A stretch of 64,000 bases of DNA from Auricularia sp. M13. Lineage: Eukaryota > Basidiomycota > Agaricomycetes > Auriculariales > Auriculariaceae. This document shows, one piece after another, positions 42,757 to 54,480 of the stretch. The position numbers and the translations under genes were made by a program. A model generated the notes under the pieces. That model ran no database searches. It was not told the origin of the DNA and was given only the letters and a program-made list of their open reading frames with translations. The stretch's first letter is position 1, and each line of letters begins with the position of its first letter. The stretch is from positions 5,704,001-5,768,000 of the forward strand of contig CM073193.1 in NCBI GenBank assembly GCA_037042915.1, read 5' to 3'.

Positions 42757-43824
42757 ATGGCTCCGCCCGCAGCGACCAAGTCCAACAGTACCGTGAGCGC
42801 GCGCGGCCAGCGCGTCGTCGTCGCCGGCGCGACGCAGGGCATCGGCCTCGGCGTCGCGCTGCACTTTGCGAAGGCCGGCGCGGAGGTCTGGGTCGTCGGG
42901 CGCAACGCGACCACCGGTGCGCATTCTCTCCTATCTGCGTACACCTGTGCTAAAAGGCGACTACAGGCCGCGAGGTCGTCGACAAGCTGACCGCGGCGGC
43001 GCCGAAGGCCGCTGAGGGCGAAGAGGCGCCGCAGTTCCGCTTCTTCCAGGCCGACTTCAACTCGATCGCCGAGACCGAGCGCGTGGCAGGCGAGATCGCC
43101 GCGGCGGCGGGCGAGCGCGGCGTCGACCACCTCATCCAGACGCAGGGCGGGCCTGCGTACCCGGACGAAATTGCACCGAACGCGGACGGCTTCGATACGC
43201 ACTTCGCCGTGCAGGTCGTCTCGCGCTTCGTGCTCGCGTACCACCTCACCGTCGTCCGCCCTGTCGTAAAAGGGAGCGTTGTGGCGATTGCGGTTGCCGG
43301 GCTGGGCAAGAAGACTTTCGACCTCAATGATATTACGCTAGAGAAACTGAAGAAGAAGGGCTGGTACTCGCTCCTCCCTGTCGCGGCGCGCGACTGCACT
43401 GCTATTGACTCGCTGTGGCAGGTACGTCCCCGTCTCCGCTTTCGTCCAGTTATTTTACGCGCGACGCTGACGCTGACACGAAATGGAACTGTAGGAACTC
43501 GCCCAGCGCGCGCCGACCGTGCGCTTCCTGCACCTCTTCCCTGGGACGGTCAAAACGAACGCGCTGAACAGCGGCAAGCTCTCGCCCGTGATGTCCGTCC
43601 TGTTCAAGCTCGCGGCCGCGCTCGTCGGCGTCACGCCGGAGGACTACGCCAACGTACCCTTCTTCCTCATCGCGAACCCCGAGGGTCAGAAGCTCGTGGG
43701 TACCGAGCCGAGCGCTACCCAGTGGAACTACAAGGCCAAGCGCATCGCCGCGTCGCCTGCGAGCAAGCGGGAGGAGGTTAGGAAAGCTGTTTGGGAGCTC
43801 CTTACGTCGAAGTTGTCGACGTAG
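42757..43824 (+). CDS. Short-chain dehydrogenase-like protein, copy 2
   Basis: Three exons: 42757-42916, 42967-43421, 43495-43824; 314 aa with exon lengths 160, 455 and 330, identical to copy 1. Rossmann motif RVVVAGATQGIGLGVALHFA, VWVVGRN, HLIQTQGGP, FLHLFPGTVKTN. The segment expected to hold YxxxK reads KGWYSLLPVAARDC, again without the lysine. It is inverted relative to copy 1, with the DUF7137-like gene between them. Ends KAVWELLTSKLST. Likely arose by an inverted local duplication; both copies remain open. Confidence 0.92.
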
Positions 43825-45208
43825 TGGGATCGTTGGGTCCGCATATCTCGCTTTAGTATCTCATGATTCGCTAGGGTTTGACAGCTGTATATAGTTGTGA
43901 TGGGTGTGCACATCTAGTAATAGGCGATTTTTCTTTCTCAGTTAAACTGTCTGTCAGTGGCCTGGCACTGTGCTCGTTTCCCAGCATGAAATCATAATCA
44001 TATAGGTCATAAACATACACACCGAAATTACACGCTAGTACATGCGATGCAATACGGTGCCAGCGCGTCATCAGGGAAATGGAACCAGCACTCCCAGCTC
44101 GTGGCTGGTGTTGCCATCCTGTGTCCGACTCCGTCTCCTGTCGTCTCCGTCTCCGTCTCTGGGTCTCCGGTGGAATTGTCGTGCTCGTCGAAAGGGTGCT
44201 CTGCATCTACGGGGAGTGGGCCTCTCAGAATACGCGTCCGCGGACATATGGTCGGTCCGAGCGAGAGGCGCACGCAAGGAATATGCTGCTCCTGATTCTG
44301 CTGCGTATGCTGTGGGTGTGGGCGTCGCAATAGATAGTGCTGAGTGAGTGTGGGCGACTAGAGTCGCTTTGGACATGGGGCCCTGGGCGAGCCCCAATAA
44401 ATAATAAAATGCCACACACGAAAGCAAAGTAGAGCAGATCAGAGCATATAGTCCGATGGGGGAATGCGATGTTGGCCCCTGTTTGGGGTCCCGAGAGCAG
44501 GCGTAGTGTCCGTTGCACACCAAAACGCAGACAAGCAGATGAGACGAGCACTGAGCTGAGGAGAGACGAGAGACATGAGCCAGGAAGTCCGGTTAGGCGG
44601 TGAGCGCAAGTCGCTCAGCGCCCGCCCTGGCCGGACTGGTTGGCTGTGGGCGGGGGCGGAGGGTCGGGAGATGACGGACCGCTGCGCACACCACCATGCC
44701 CAGCGTCTCCAGTGGAGACTGGAGACGACGACAAAGAAGCCGGAGAGAGACACAGGAAGATAGGCATGGCTATCTCTGTGACACGCTGGGGGGCTTGACT
44801 CGTCGCAAAGGGACGCTTATATCCAGCGACGATGCAACAACGCCATGTTCGTCGGAAACCGGAATGCAATGTTTATCATACGCGATGAGTTACGGTTTGT
44901 AATTCTGTGCATCTGTTGGGTCTGGAAACGCGAACAACAGTGCACGAAGAACAACTTGAACGCGATCCTTCGGTAGAATTTAGTCTAGATGATATTACTT
45001 ACAATGGAGTGATTGGAAGTGTCCAATTCGGTGTTGGCCGTGATGCACGTGATCTCGACGCGTCCCGAGAGACGCGTTGAATCCTCATAACAGCTATTTT
45101 GGATGCTTATAAAGGAATCAAGAGACCATCATATCCGTTCTCAGAATGAAGTCTTCCACGTTATCGCCTGCTCGGTCGCAGACTGAACGTCCCGGCGGCA
45201 TCTGGATT
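43825..45208. other. Intergenic, no gene supported
   Basis: A CTCCGTCTCCGTCTC-like pyrimidine strip lies near 44125-44165. Minus-strand frames here are low complexity and not called. Confidence 0.45.
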
Positions 45209-45529
45209 CAGTGTTGTTTCTTAAGGTTAAGGCCTTAATTAAGACTTGCCCTTAATAAGGGCTTAACTTTAAGCCTTATTTATTTTTCTGAAAACCCAAG
45301 GTCTTAATAACCTTAACTTGCCCTTATTTTCCCGTGTCTAGATGGGAACAAAATGCCTATTGGTCTGGGGTATCAGCAACATTTGCATTGGCACAATCTT
45401 CTGCTCTCATTTTCTGTTCCATACATAGAGAACTAGGTTTTGTTAGATTCCTTGCTTCCGAGTCGGGGATACACGGATAGAGCAAAGCCAGAGTGTATTC
45501 TGGTTGTCCGTATGCCTAAGGTACACGAG

Positions 45530-46125
45530 TAGTGTAGCCGGAGTCCGGTTCGCGAACCTTCCGAACCCCGAACCGAACCCGAACCGAACCGAGGTTCGGG
45601 GTGGTTCAGGTTCAGGTTCAGCAGCTGGCCGAACATCGTCCGAACCCTGTTCGAACCGAACCGAACCTCCGAACCTGATCACACTTGAGTATGGCTTTGT
45701 GTGTTGATTGTGCGCATCTGGGACGTGAGATGACCTGGGACAGTTTATACAATGCATGTTGCCCCTAACCCAGGGTCCTCAGCGGATCTCAAGAGCTGCT
45801 TGGGAGGTGCTGGGTGGCAATCAAGATGATGTAATCCATTCCCACAAGCTGATATGCTAGACACCAGACTTGAGATTAGCATTTCAGGGGCTTAATAACA
45901 GTGATATTGATCAATATAACATTATAGACACTGAGTACTACACCTATGTACACTGAGGGGTGCTCAAGACAACATTATCTATATACACACAGTGTTCAAG
46001 GTGCAAACCCCGAACCGAACCCGAACCGAACCTTGGGTTCGGGTTTGATGGTTCGGGAGGAGGTTCGGTTCGAGGTTCGGAAAAAAGGCTCCCGAACCGA
46101 ACCGAACCGAACATCGGCTACACTA
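45530..46125. mobile_element. hAT-like MITE inside the left LTR
   Basis: 596 bp with perfect 11 bp inverted ends TAGTGTAGCCG / CGGCTACACTA and 8 bp duplication TACACGAG (45522-45529 and 46126-46133). Both arms are packed with CCGAAC / GGTTCGG units in tandem. No coding capacity. It is the youngest layer of the three-level nest. Confidence 0.88.
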
Positions 46126-46269
46126 TACACGAGACGGGACCGGACAACCAGATGGGAAACAATGGCAAACAGAGACTGCCGTATGAGCATGCGGAGCGGA
46201 AACATACTAACGGATCATAATGCTAACACTCCCCCTGTTTCTGCAGAGCGTGCTCCCCCAGAAGCCAGC

Positions 46270-47247
46270 CTAACGTCCAAAACACTCGAGGTCACCATTG
46301 CTCACAGTGGGAGCGGACGGAGCAGAGAGAGCAGGTGTCGCGAAGCCGACGGGCGCGGAACTGATAAGTTGAAGGTCGGCCTCGTCGAGAAAACCGAAAG
46401 CAGCAGCAGCCCGCGCAGGTGGGTCATCGTCATCCGAAGCATAGCGGTCGCCTTCCATAATTGTCCTGCAGTCTGCGGCAATGTGTCCTGGGCGTCCGCA
46501 ACGGTGGCATTCCGTCGACCGCGCATTCTGCGAAGGACCAGCAGCAGGACGACGAGCTGGAGCGCGACGGGCTCCTCCACGAGGTGCGCCAAATCCACCG
46601 CGAGACGTGCCAGCTCCCCCGCGATACGATGCCATAGCCCTAGCCTCCTCACGCTCAGCAAGCTCGGCCTCGTCATCGACAGCTCCGGCGAGACGCGAGT
46701 GCTCGTTGACAAGGCGGCTCTTGACAAAAGCGACCGTAAGCAGGGTGTCGGGGACAGTGTCCAGCGCGGCGATGATCGTGTCGTAGTCCTTGGGCAGACC
46801 TTCGATGAGCACGACCATAATGTCGTCGTCAGGAACAACAGCACCGATGCCGCAAAGGTGTTCGACAGTCTGGTCGACACGCCCGATCCACTGGACCATA
46901 GACTCGTCGGGTGACTTGCGCATCTTGAAGAAGTTGCGCCGCATGACGAGTCGGGTGCCAAAGCCGCGCGGGCGGAAATACGTCTCAAGTCGCTTCCAAA
47001 GCAGACGAGCCGTGTCGTTTTCATGCACAAGACCGTACTGTGAATAGTTGATTGTGTTGATGATGGTAGAATAGCAGCGGAGTGCGGCAGCGTTGTATTC
47101 CTCAACAGAAGCGTAGTCGGTGACGGCGGCATCGCCGGTGACATGCGGCCAGAGTCGGAGAGCGGCCAGGATGCCGGTGATCGCCTTGCGCCAACTGGAC
47201 GAGTCCAACTTCGTGATGTTCGGAACATAGGGGTTCGGGGCAACAGA
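46270..47247 (-). CDS. gag of the copia-type fossil
   Basis: One open region of about 325 codons, starting MSVAPNPYVPNITKLDSSSW, with the UBN2-type copia gag order (SWRKAI, YSTIINTI, LLWKRLETYF, VQWIGRVDQTVEHL, LIEGLPKDYDTI), an Arg/Gly-rich stretch and one CCHC knuckle CHRCGRPGHIAADC. It presumably forms particles that depend on a related full element for enzymes; that dependence is inference. Confidence 0.85.
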   Translation of the reverse strand, partial: SVAPNPYVPNITKLDSSSWRKAITGILAALRLWPHVTGDAAVTDYASVEEYNAAALRCYSTIINTINYSQYGLVHENDTARLLWKRLETYFRPRGFGTRLVMRRNFFKMRKSPDESMVQWIGRVDQTVEHLCGIGAVVPDDDIMVVLIEGLPKDYDTIIAALDTVPDTLLTVAFVKSRLVNEHSRLAGAVDDEAELAEREEARAMASYRGGAGTSRGGFGAPRGGARRAPARRPAAGPSQNARSTECHRCGRPGHIAADCRTIMEGDRYASDDDDPPARAAAAFGFLDEADLQLISSAPVGFATPALSAPSAPTVSNGDLECFGR

Positions 47248-48029
47248 CATGATGCGGAGCACGAGGAAACGGCGGGTGCGATGGAAAGGAGAAAAGATGG
47301 GAAAGAGGGTCGGCGGGAGATCCCGGAATCGTGCCATGTTAACCGTGCTGCGGATGTCGGATCACCAGACCGGCAACATCGTAAACCAGGTCGCGGGCAC
47401 CAGCCAGCGCAAGACACCTGGGGTGGGCCGCGGGCACCAGCCAGCGCAAGACACCCAATGGGCCGCGGGCACCAGCCTGCGCAAGTCGCCGTCGTCGTGG
47501 TTTTGATGAACGGGAACCACGTCCACCGTGATCTGGTTGTGTTAGATTCCTTGCTTCCGAGTCGGGGATACGCGGATAGAGCAAAGCCAGAGTGTATTCT
47601 GGTTGTCTGTATGCCTAAGGTACACGAGACGGGACCGGACAACCAGATGGGAAACAATGGCAAACAGAGACTGCCGTATGAGCATGCGGAGCGGAAACAT
47701 ACTAACGGATCATAATGCTAACAGGTTTGGCGGGGATGTTCTTTGCATGCAGCGACAAGCATAACATGGCATAACATCAGGCCTTGCACCTTGGCTACCT
47801 CAGTCAATCTAGTTGAACAGCAGGCAATTGATGAAAAATGTCGGACAGGCGGTGAGTAGGACATAGGTGTCTATATATTCATCCACTTACATTGATTTGT
47901 ATTACAAAGTTACTACAATATGTATCCGAAAGTAAGCCCTTAAGTATATACCCTTATTAAGGGCTTATTAAGAAGTTAAGGCCTTAAGGTAAATGGCTGC
48001 CCTTAATAAGGCCTTCAGAAACAACACTG

Positions 48030-48526
48030 TCTGGATTAAGCACCGGATAAGTCCCCCGATCGCACAACGACCTCCGGGAGACCGTCATTGCATCCTAAGC
48101 CCTTATAAACGCGCTCACAAATTCCAAAAACGTGAATAAGGTACATATTTTAAGCATATTGGACTGGTACGCCTGGTGGGAGTAATTATTTTGAATTATC
48201 AGGAATCATCGGTCACAGCCGAGATCACGGTGCCAGCCGAATTGGGGACTTGCAATCAGACCCGCGCGTTATGATGCAGACTCTAATTGGAACGACTATC
48301 TTCCAACAGAGGATGCAAAGGAGACTAGGTAGAATTCCACCGAAGGCCCCCCCAAAAAAGCGTTGAAAGCTGTGCGCAGTGCTCTGAGCCATGCATATAC
48401 CAGCCTCTGTGTTCAGCGCAAGTTGTAAGGTCATTCCAAGGTAGTAGTTGGAGGTATCAGGAGAAATTGGTTCGGCCCGCGCGGCATCGGGATCAATTGA
48501 CTGTTGTACTCCTCCCATTCCGATCG
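48030..48526. other. Intergenic
   Basis: Right target duplication of the hAT element, then the 5' side of the F-box gene. Nothing else seen. Confidence 0.45.
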
Positions 48527-49111
48527 ATGGCTATGCTGAGCATCCAACGCTTGCCAGTCGAGCTCCATACCCGCACCTTTCTCTATCTAACTGTACCGGA
48601 ACTTATCAGCGTTGCGCACGTCTGCTGGCTCTGGCGCGAGCTAGCATTCAGCAATGAAGCGTACTGGGATGATATCTCTGTGAAAAGCGTCTCTCCCAGT
48701 ACACTCAATCTGGCGGAGCACCGCATTCAACAGGGAGGAGAGCGGCCTTTGCGACTTGTGATCAGATATACCGAATTCCACAGCAACCTCAACGATCCCG
48801 TGCGTCTTCGAATTCCCGCTACCTTGGTAGTGGGTCTTAGCCCTGCAACACCACCGAATCCGCACTATTTAATTATTGATAGTAAACTGCCACTTTTGAT
48901 GAACTTCCCCTTTTACGGTAACTTCCGCCGGAGCGTTCGGCTTGAGCAACTGCGCATCTGCCGGGTTCCTCTTGGCACGCTCGGTGTTCGCGTTCTTGTC
49001 TTCAAAGCCGTCTGCACCTGGCACCCTGGGCGTCGCGCAGGAAATACGGGGCGATGCTTCGCAGCGCACATGCTTCTCACCCTCGGGAAACCCCTCAGGA
49101 GACTGCATTAA
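48527..49111 (+). CDS. F-box protein, probably truncated
   Basis: A 194-codon frame from ATG 48527. The N-terminal F-box reads IQRLPVELHTRTFLYLTVPE followed by LISVAHVCWLWRELAFSNEA and YWDDI, the usual layout of the very large basidiomycete F-box families (substrate adaptors of SCF ubiquitin ligases). The rest (about 140 aa) has no LRR consensus visible. Downstream DNA to about 50100 keeps stretches that look like the remainder of such a protein but in changing frames (for example LDRKLVLLLSQHIVHLQTTF), so the gene is likely decaying and the stop at 49111 premature. Confidence 0.6.
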   Translation: MAMLSIQRLPVELHTRTFLYLTVPELISVAHVCWLWRELAFSNEAYWDDISVKSVSPSTLNLAEHRIQQGGERPLRLVIRYTEFHSNLNDPVRLRIPATLVVGLSPATPPNPHYLIIDSKLPLLMNFPFYGNFRRSVRLEQLRICRVPLGTLGVRVLVFKAVCTWHPGRRAGNTGRCFAAHMLLTLGKPLRRLH

Positions 49112-50583
49112 CTTGCCTTTGCCACACTAAGACTTTCTGCTCCCTGCTGTGTACATCTGGATCGCAAACTTGTGTTGCTGCTCTCGCAACACATCGTCCA
49201 TCTGCAGACGACTTTTGTCCTGCACGTCCGCTACAGGATCGATGTGAGGTACCGCCATCAACATGCACCCGCTCCCCATTCCCTGCTTCCGCTCCTGCAA
49301 AGGAGCGCATTCCCGCAGGCAATCTCCGTCCTTTACGTTTTATGACACAATTTGAGTCCCGCCAAACGTCCGCATGAGACCATTGTCGGGATACACACGA
49401 TCTTCATTTCATATCGCGCTTCCCAGAGCCGATTTATGGACCTGCAGGCCTCGGAATGCATTCTGTAGCTTATCTTTGGTGTTCTTCAGCTTTTTGAATG
49501 TCTCATCTCAAGGACTATTCGCTCGTCCACATGCCTCTCATGGCGTGCGGCGTCGGTCTTGAACACACCGGCGCAAACACATTGCCCATGTAGAATAATG
49601 GACGACGGGCACTCTCCTTGCATCTCAGCAGTTCCGCCTAGGATGCAATTTTGTATCCCTCTTTCTGCAGTCCAATCCCACATAACATATCAAAACACAT
49701 TTCCAGAGGGCTCAAAGAGGGCTGACCTCGAGTGGTGAGTTTCCCATCCACTGCAGTGCGTTTATATGCATATGCCTCTGGCTGCACCAAACCGCCTGAG
49801 CTGCAGAGAACGCTCGGGTTTGCTCCAGGGAACTCTGCAGGCACTCCGGTATGCCTTGCACCCCCTACAACAACTCCGAGCCCATCCCATTTGACCACAG
49901 ATTGTGTGCATTGTGTTGCTGCAACAAATCGCAAGTCTCAGCAATGTCAGCATGCTTGGTACATCTGGGAGACAGTAGATGTTGCGGCCTTTACGGTCTC
50001 CGCAAGCTCTGTCCGTTTGCCCGCGGATTTTATGCCGCTTCGCCGAGCGTTCCGTCGCTGCTGCATACAGTCGGCGCACTGTTTACCCTCGGACTGAGAC
50101 TCGGCCAGGGTTGTAGACTTCGGGCTGAACGGCTCGGGATATGATCTACGCGCCGCTCTCTATCGGTCTATGGGGTGAGATGACCTCGGGGCATACCCCA
50201 ATTCGGCTCGGTGGAGGTTTCCTACCCTCAGACCATGGTTCGGCTGCTCTCACCTCGCTGTATGCATCGGGTACGGGCGCTGGGATGCTCGGGACAGACT
50301 CTATGCCCCCCTTCAAACCTCAGACGGGTTTGGCTGGTCACCCTGGGCAGCCCCGGAAGCTCGGAAACGCCTCTATTGGGCCCCCCACGGGCGCGCTATC
50401 TCTCGGACGGACAGTGGTGAGGTTACTCTCGCCTGGTACAAGCTTGGCTACATCCTCGGACTCTCGGCTTTGGCTCGCATCAGCTTGACGCCATCCCTAT
50501 GCGCCCGTGTGACGCCCTCCTCCTCGGTCCGGGTCCTCGGCGTGTATGGTATGTCTCGACACCTTAGCCCCGCCTCGGACCGT
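49112..50583. other. F-box gene remains and unassigned sequence
   Basis: Broken coding-like stretches following the F-box frame, then unassigned sequence up to the left LTR of the Ty3-type element. Confidence 0.4.
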
Positions 50584-52152
50584 TGATCGGGCAGAAATTG
50601 ACACGCCGGAAAAATCGCGTCCCTTTCAAGATAAAGGCGACATAGCAAGACACAATACAAACTCGAATACAGTACTACCACACATCCCGACAACAACGAA
50701 GACCGCAAATCAACAAGAACAGCATCCCGAAATGGAACACGCGACGCACACCGGCAAGACCCGACATCTCTCCAGCATGGACAACTTGGCGACAACGGCT
50801 CGGCAACCACAATCCCTTCTATTGGACCTCAAGCACGACTCCCGGATTTGCCTTTCGAGACTCCCAGAGTATGCGCGAAGGACGAACGATCCGTCTCTAA
50901 GAGCAGGCGAGCATGTTCCACGTTCGCCTCCCGAAAGTGTTCCAGCACACGACCGCGTGCTACTCCGGCAAAGACACCACGACCACGAAGGTGCGCAGTC
51001 GCCCTGGCTGCGAAGGAATATTCTCGACGCCGCTGTCTCCGGTTCCAAGGGATCACCAGCAACCGAGAACGATCCTGACTCATTCACCCAAAATCGTTAT
51101 CGGCACCTGCGCATTCGCGAACACGTCACCCGCTGCGACCTCGGACCATATCCAGACCAGGGTCTAGGGCATCCTTCCTCTCTACTGTCCCTGAGCATGT
51201 GCACCCTGAGAAACCGGGGAAATGCGGAACACGAAACCCATACTAGGGGAATCCCGTCATCGTGATCGCAGCGCACTTTCCCACGGTCTATGGCGTCATC
51301 CAAACGGCAGGGCAGGCCGCAGCACACTTGTGGACGATCGGTAGTCTTTCCTCGGAGCAAAGTCTGAATCACACGCTCACGGGATCGGCCTCTCATTGGC
51401 TCCCGAGAATGGATTGCGCAACCCGCAGGCGCGCGCAGTCCGCATGTGACAATCGGGAACTCTTCCTATCGCATGGGCATTATCGGTACAGCTCGGGACA
51501 TGGTCTTGATTGGCTTGGCATTCTCCTGTATAAAACGCGATAGGTAGTTAGGTAGTTTTCCCTTAGCACAGCGGCTCACGAGCATCCGGCTCACCAGTAG
51601 TTCAGTATCGCGCACTCCGGCGCCCAGTTCTCGTACTCGCACCCGTCCTCCGTTCTAGTCCGTACGCAATCGAAGTCTCAGTCACCCTCTGCCATCTCCG
51701 TTGGCCTCAAGTCCCGTTCTCCCCCTTCCCTCGGTGCGTAGTCGCGACTTCCGTGATTGCACACCATCCTCCCTCCTCCCCTACTACGACTTCTCCATCC
51801 GAACCGTGCTACTTCTGTTCGTCGCGTTCGCACGCAGTCATAGACTTCGCCAGTGCAGCAACGAAGAAAAGACGCACTCCCGTCTCACAATCCTCCTCTC
51901 CCGTGCACCCTCTTCTCGTAGACGACTCCACACGAGTAGTCTCGAGCTCTCCGGATACGAACTCGGGTTCCCCCTCGTCTTCGTGATCCACACTCGGGTT
52001 TTGATCATACACACTCGAGACCATATCCCCGTTTCACCCCTACCTCTATATCTATTCTCTCGTGTGTTGGGTATACTCCACCCACCCACCCTTTTGATCT
52101 GCGGCTCCTCCCTACTCCTGGATTCATTGTCTTAGTCTTCCCTGGCTGTTCA
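50584..52152 (+). repeat. Left LTR of the Ty3-type fossil
   Basis: Start fixed by comparison with the right copy. The right limit is estimated (about 52152) from a TGGTGACC primer-binding-like string just after it, since the right LTR end is outside the window. A TATAAAACG element at 51528 is a plausible transcription signal. Confidence 0.7.
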
Positions 52153-52585
52153 AAGTGGTGACCACCGCAGGGAGTCCTTGAACTAGTCTTACAAACGGTT
52201 CAGGCTCCCTGTTTATCCCTTTCACACACCCCCACCACTTACTTGCGTCGAGATTGCGACGGCTTCACCTGGTCCTGCCGCACGAACTCGTTCTCGTGTT
52301 CGCCAAGCAACCATTCCTGTTGCCTCAACATCATCACTCACGCAAGCGAACCCCCATACATCTACATCGGTTTCCTTACCATTTTCCCCCCTTTCTTCCC
52401 TCTCTTCTCTCACCCTCTCGGAACGAGACCCTGAGTCGGAACCCGAGTTTCATTCCTCACGATCGCGAGAAGATTCAGATCAAGACGTCGCACCCCGTCG
52501 TTCTCGATTTGCTTCACTTGCACCACGCACTCCATCACCTGTCAATCGCATACCTCTCGCAGAAGAACATCCATACTTCCAAGAG

Positions 52586-54480
52586 ATGGACGATGACGGA
52601 AACCCCCCCAACCCGCCAGGCAATCCAGAAATGGAAGCGGCCTTCGGCAACCTACTGTTCACGTTCATGCAGCGTGCAGTACAGAACCTTCCCGCTGTGC
52701 CTCCAGGCCAGCAAGCTCCAGCCGCTCAACAAGCACGCGTTCCCCTCCCGTACCCAGACGAGAAGGGCGCGCCGCGATTTGACGGTGACCCATACAAAAT
52801 CGGGACCTTCCTCGAGACGTTCGAAAATCGGGCGCGACTAGCCGCGATTGGAGCCGACCGATGGAAGAAGGTTGTGGTTGATTATGTCAACCGTGACACG
52901 CGCAATCAGTGGATGCAACTCGAAGAGTTCGGTGATAACTCTACCTGGGAAGAGTTTAAGGCTCAAGTGTTGCGCGCGTATCCGAGAACGGTACCATCAA
53001 GGAGTATACGTTCGAGGAGCTGAAGGAGAAGATAGATACCTGGAAGGGACGGTCGCTGCGCTCCCCCGAGGATGTCAATCGGTATACCCGAGAGTTCAAC
53101 GCTTGTCAAAAGTCGTTGCAGCGTCAGGGCATCGTGCACCAAAAGCAAGAGCTCTACCTGTCGGCCTTTACAGCAGAAGAACGCGGGCGTATCGAGAGAC
53201 GCCTTGAGTGGAAGTTTCCCGACCAGCACTATCACGAACTCGAGATTGATGACATTGCGGACGCGGTTCGCTTCCTGGCAAAAAACTCGATCGCTGAGAT
53301 GCCGGGCGCGATTAAACTCGCGTACTCGCCGATTGCAATTGATTCGCGCGAGGTCTCAGTGTCGGTGCAGCCCCCGGCAGCCGTCAAACGCGAAGGTCCC
53401 GATGATCGCCTGATCGCGAGTGTCGCACAGCTCATCGAGGAAAAGTTGGAAGCGCGACTTGGCCCGGCTCGACCAGTGCATAATCACACGCACGCAACAG
53501 GCCCTAGCGGGTATACCGCGGGAAGATTTGGTCCTCCCCAAACGGGTGATACCACCTCCCGGATTGGACACGACCGTTGTCTATTCTGTGACGAATCGGG
53601 ACACATGATGCGTCAATGCCCCATGCGTCAGGAATACCTGAATGCGGGAAAGATAACGGAAGATCCATTGGGAAGGATGGTATTCCCAGGCGGACTGATG
53701 ATTCCGGGTCCTCGCGAGAAGCCCATTCGCAAGCGTATTGACGAGTACTGGGAGGCTCAGGCACGGTCGCACTACTACGATTCCGTGATGCTGTTGGACG
53801 GCGACGTTGACCCAGTCGATTACGAAGACGACCAGTTGCTCCCCGAGGAACGCGAGTACCAAGCGTTTCTTATGATGCGCAAACAAGTGCACAACTACGA
53901 GACCACTGGGCGCTTTCGACCGAGCAATAAGAAGTTCGATGGTGTAGAACTTCCGGCACGACGCTGGGGGCCAGCCTCGCAGCAGAAGAACACGGAACGA
54001 GTACCCGGAATCCTCCCCGTCCCGGCAGCCGCTCGCGCCAGCACTCCCGTCAGTCAACAAGCTCCACCTCAACGCGCACCAGAGAGGCCGGCCGATCTGC
54101 AGGTCCCAATTCCACTCGACGAGGTAGCTCGCAAACACGCCGACCTGACCAAGAAAGCCGCAGACAAGATGGAAGAAGCCGGCGTGACATTTCGTAACAA
54201 GGCTCCCGCAACCGACGATTCGATGGCCGAACAACTGTTCACGCGCGTACTCGAGCTTCCAATCACGGCAACGATTCGGGAACTGCTCGCGACTTCAGGA
54301 GACATCCGCCGCTTGGCACAGAAGTACACTACGACGAGGCGAACTCCTGTAAGCGAGGTACATATCATCGACCAGGACGACGGCGACGCGGCGACGTCAA
54401 TGACGTGTTTCAAGTTGTTGCGTGGGAACAATCGCTGCAGCGGACGCCTTCGGGAGACTTCGCGGCGCACGAGTCGCTAC
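52586..54480 (+). other. gag region of the Ty3-type fossil
   Basis: Capsid-like part (FDGDPYKIGTFLETFENRAR) and a CCHC knuckle CLFCDESGHMMRQC near 53580. Typical of fungal Ty3/gypsy gag proteins. Confidence 0.8.

Larger units (their letters stand above)
45441..47723 (-). mobile_element. Copia-type gag-only LTR element (fossil)
   Basis: LTRs of 184 bp beginning TGTTAG and ending TAACA, the right one at 47540-47723 and the left one spanning 45441-46228 because a MITE sits inside it. Target duplication GGTTT at both sides. Outside that insertion the LTRs differ at about two positions, so the element is young. Orientation is minus; the internal part is about 1.3 kb with only a gag region and no protease, integrase or reverse transcriptase. 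It is therefore a non-autonomous TR-GAG-like element that looks whole for its kind. Confidence 0.85.
45209..48029. mobile_element. Non-autonomous hAT-type element with nested insertions
   Basis: Ends CAGTGTTGTTTCTTAAGG and its inverted counterpart CCTTCAGAAACAACACTG, flanked on both sides by the 8 bp duplication TCTGGATT (45201-45208 and 48030-48037). A CAGTG terminus and 8 bp target duplication are typical of hAT elements. Subterminal CCTTAATAAGG and AAGGCCTTAA motifs repeat at both ends. Without the nested LTR element its own sequence is about 530 bp and has no transposase. Confidence 0.88.

Noticed and set aside
44028-44523. Minus-strand frames of 100-150 codons
   Set aside because: Driven by CTCCGTCTC-type low-complexity sequence; no splice or family support.
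50710-51543. Open frames repeated at 62855-63688
   Set aside because: They lie within the two LTR copies of the Ty3-type fossil and repeat only because the LTRs do.
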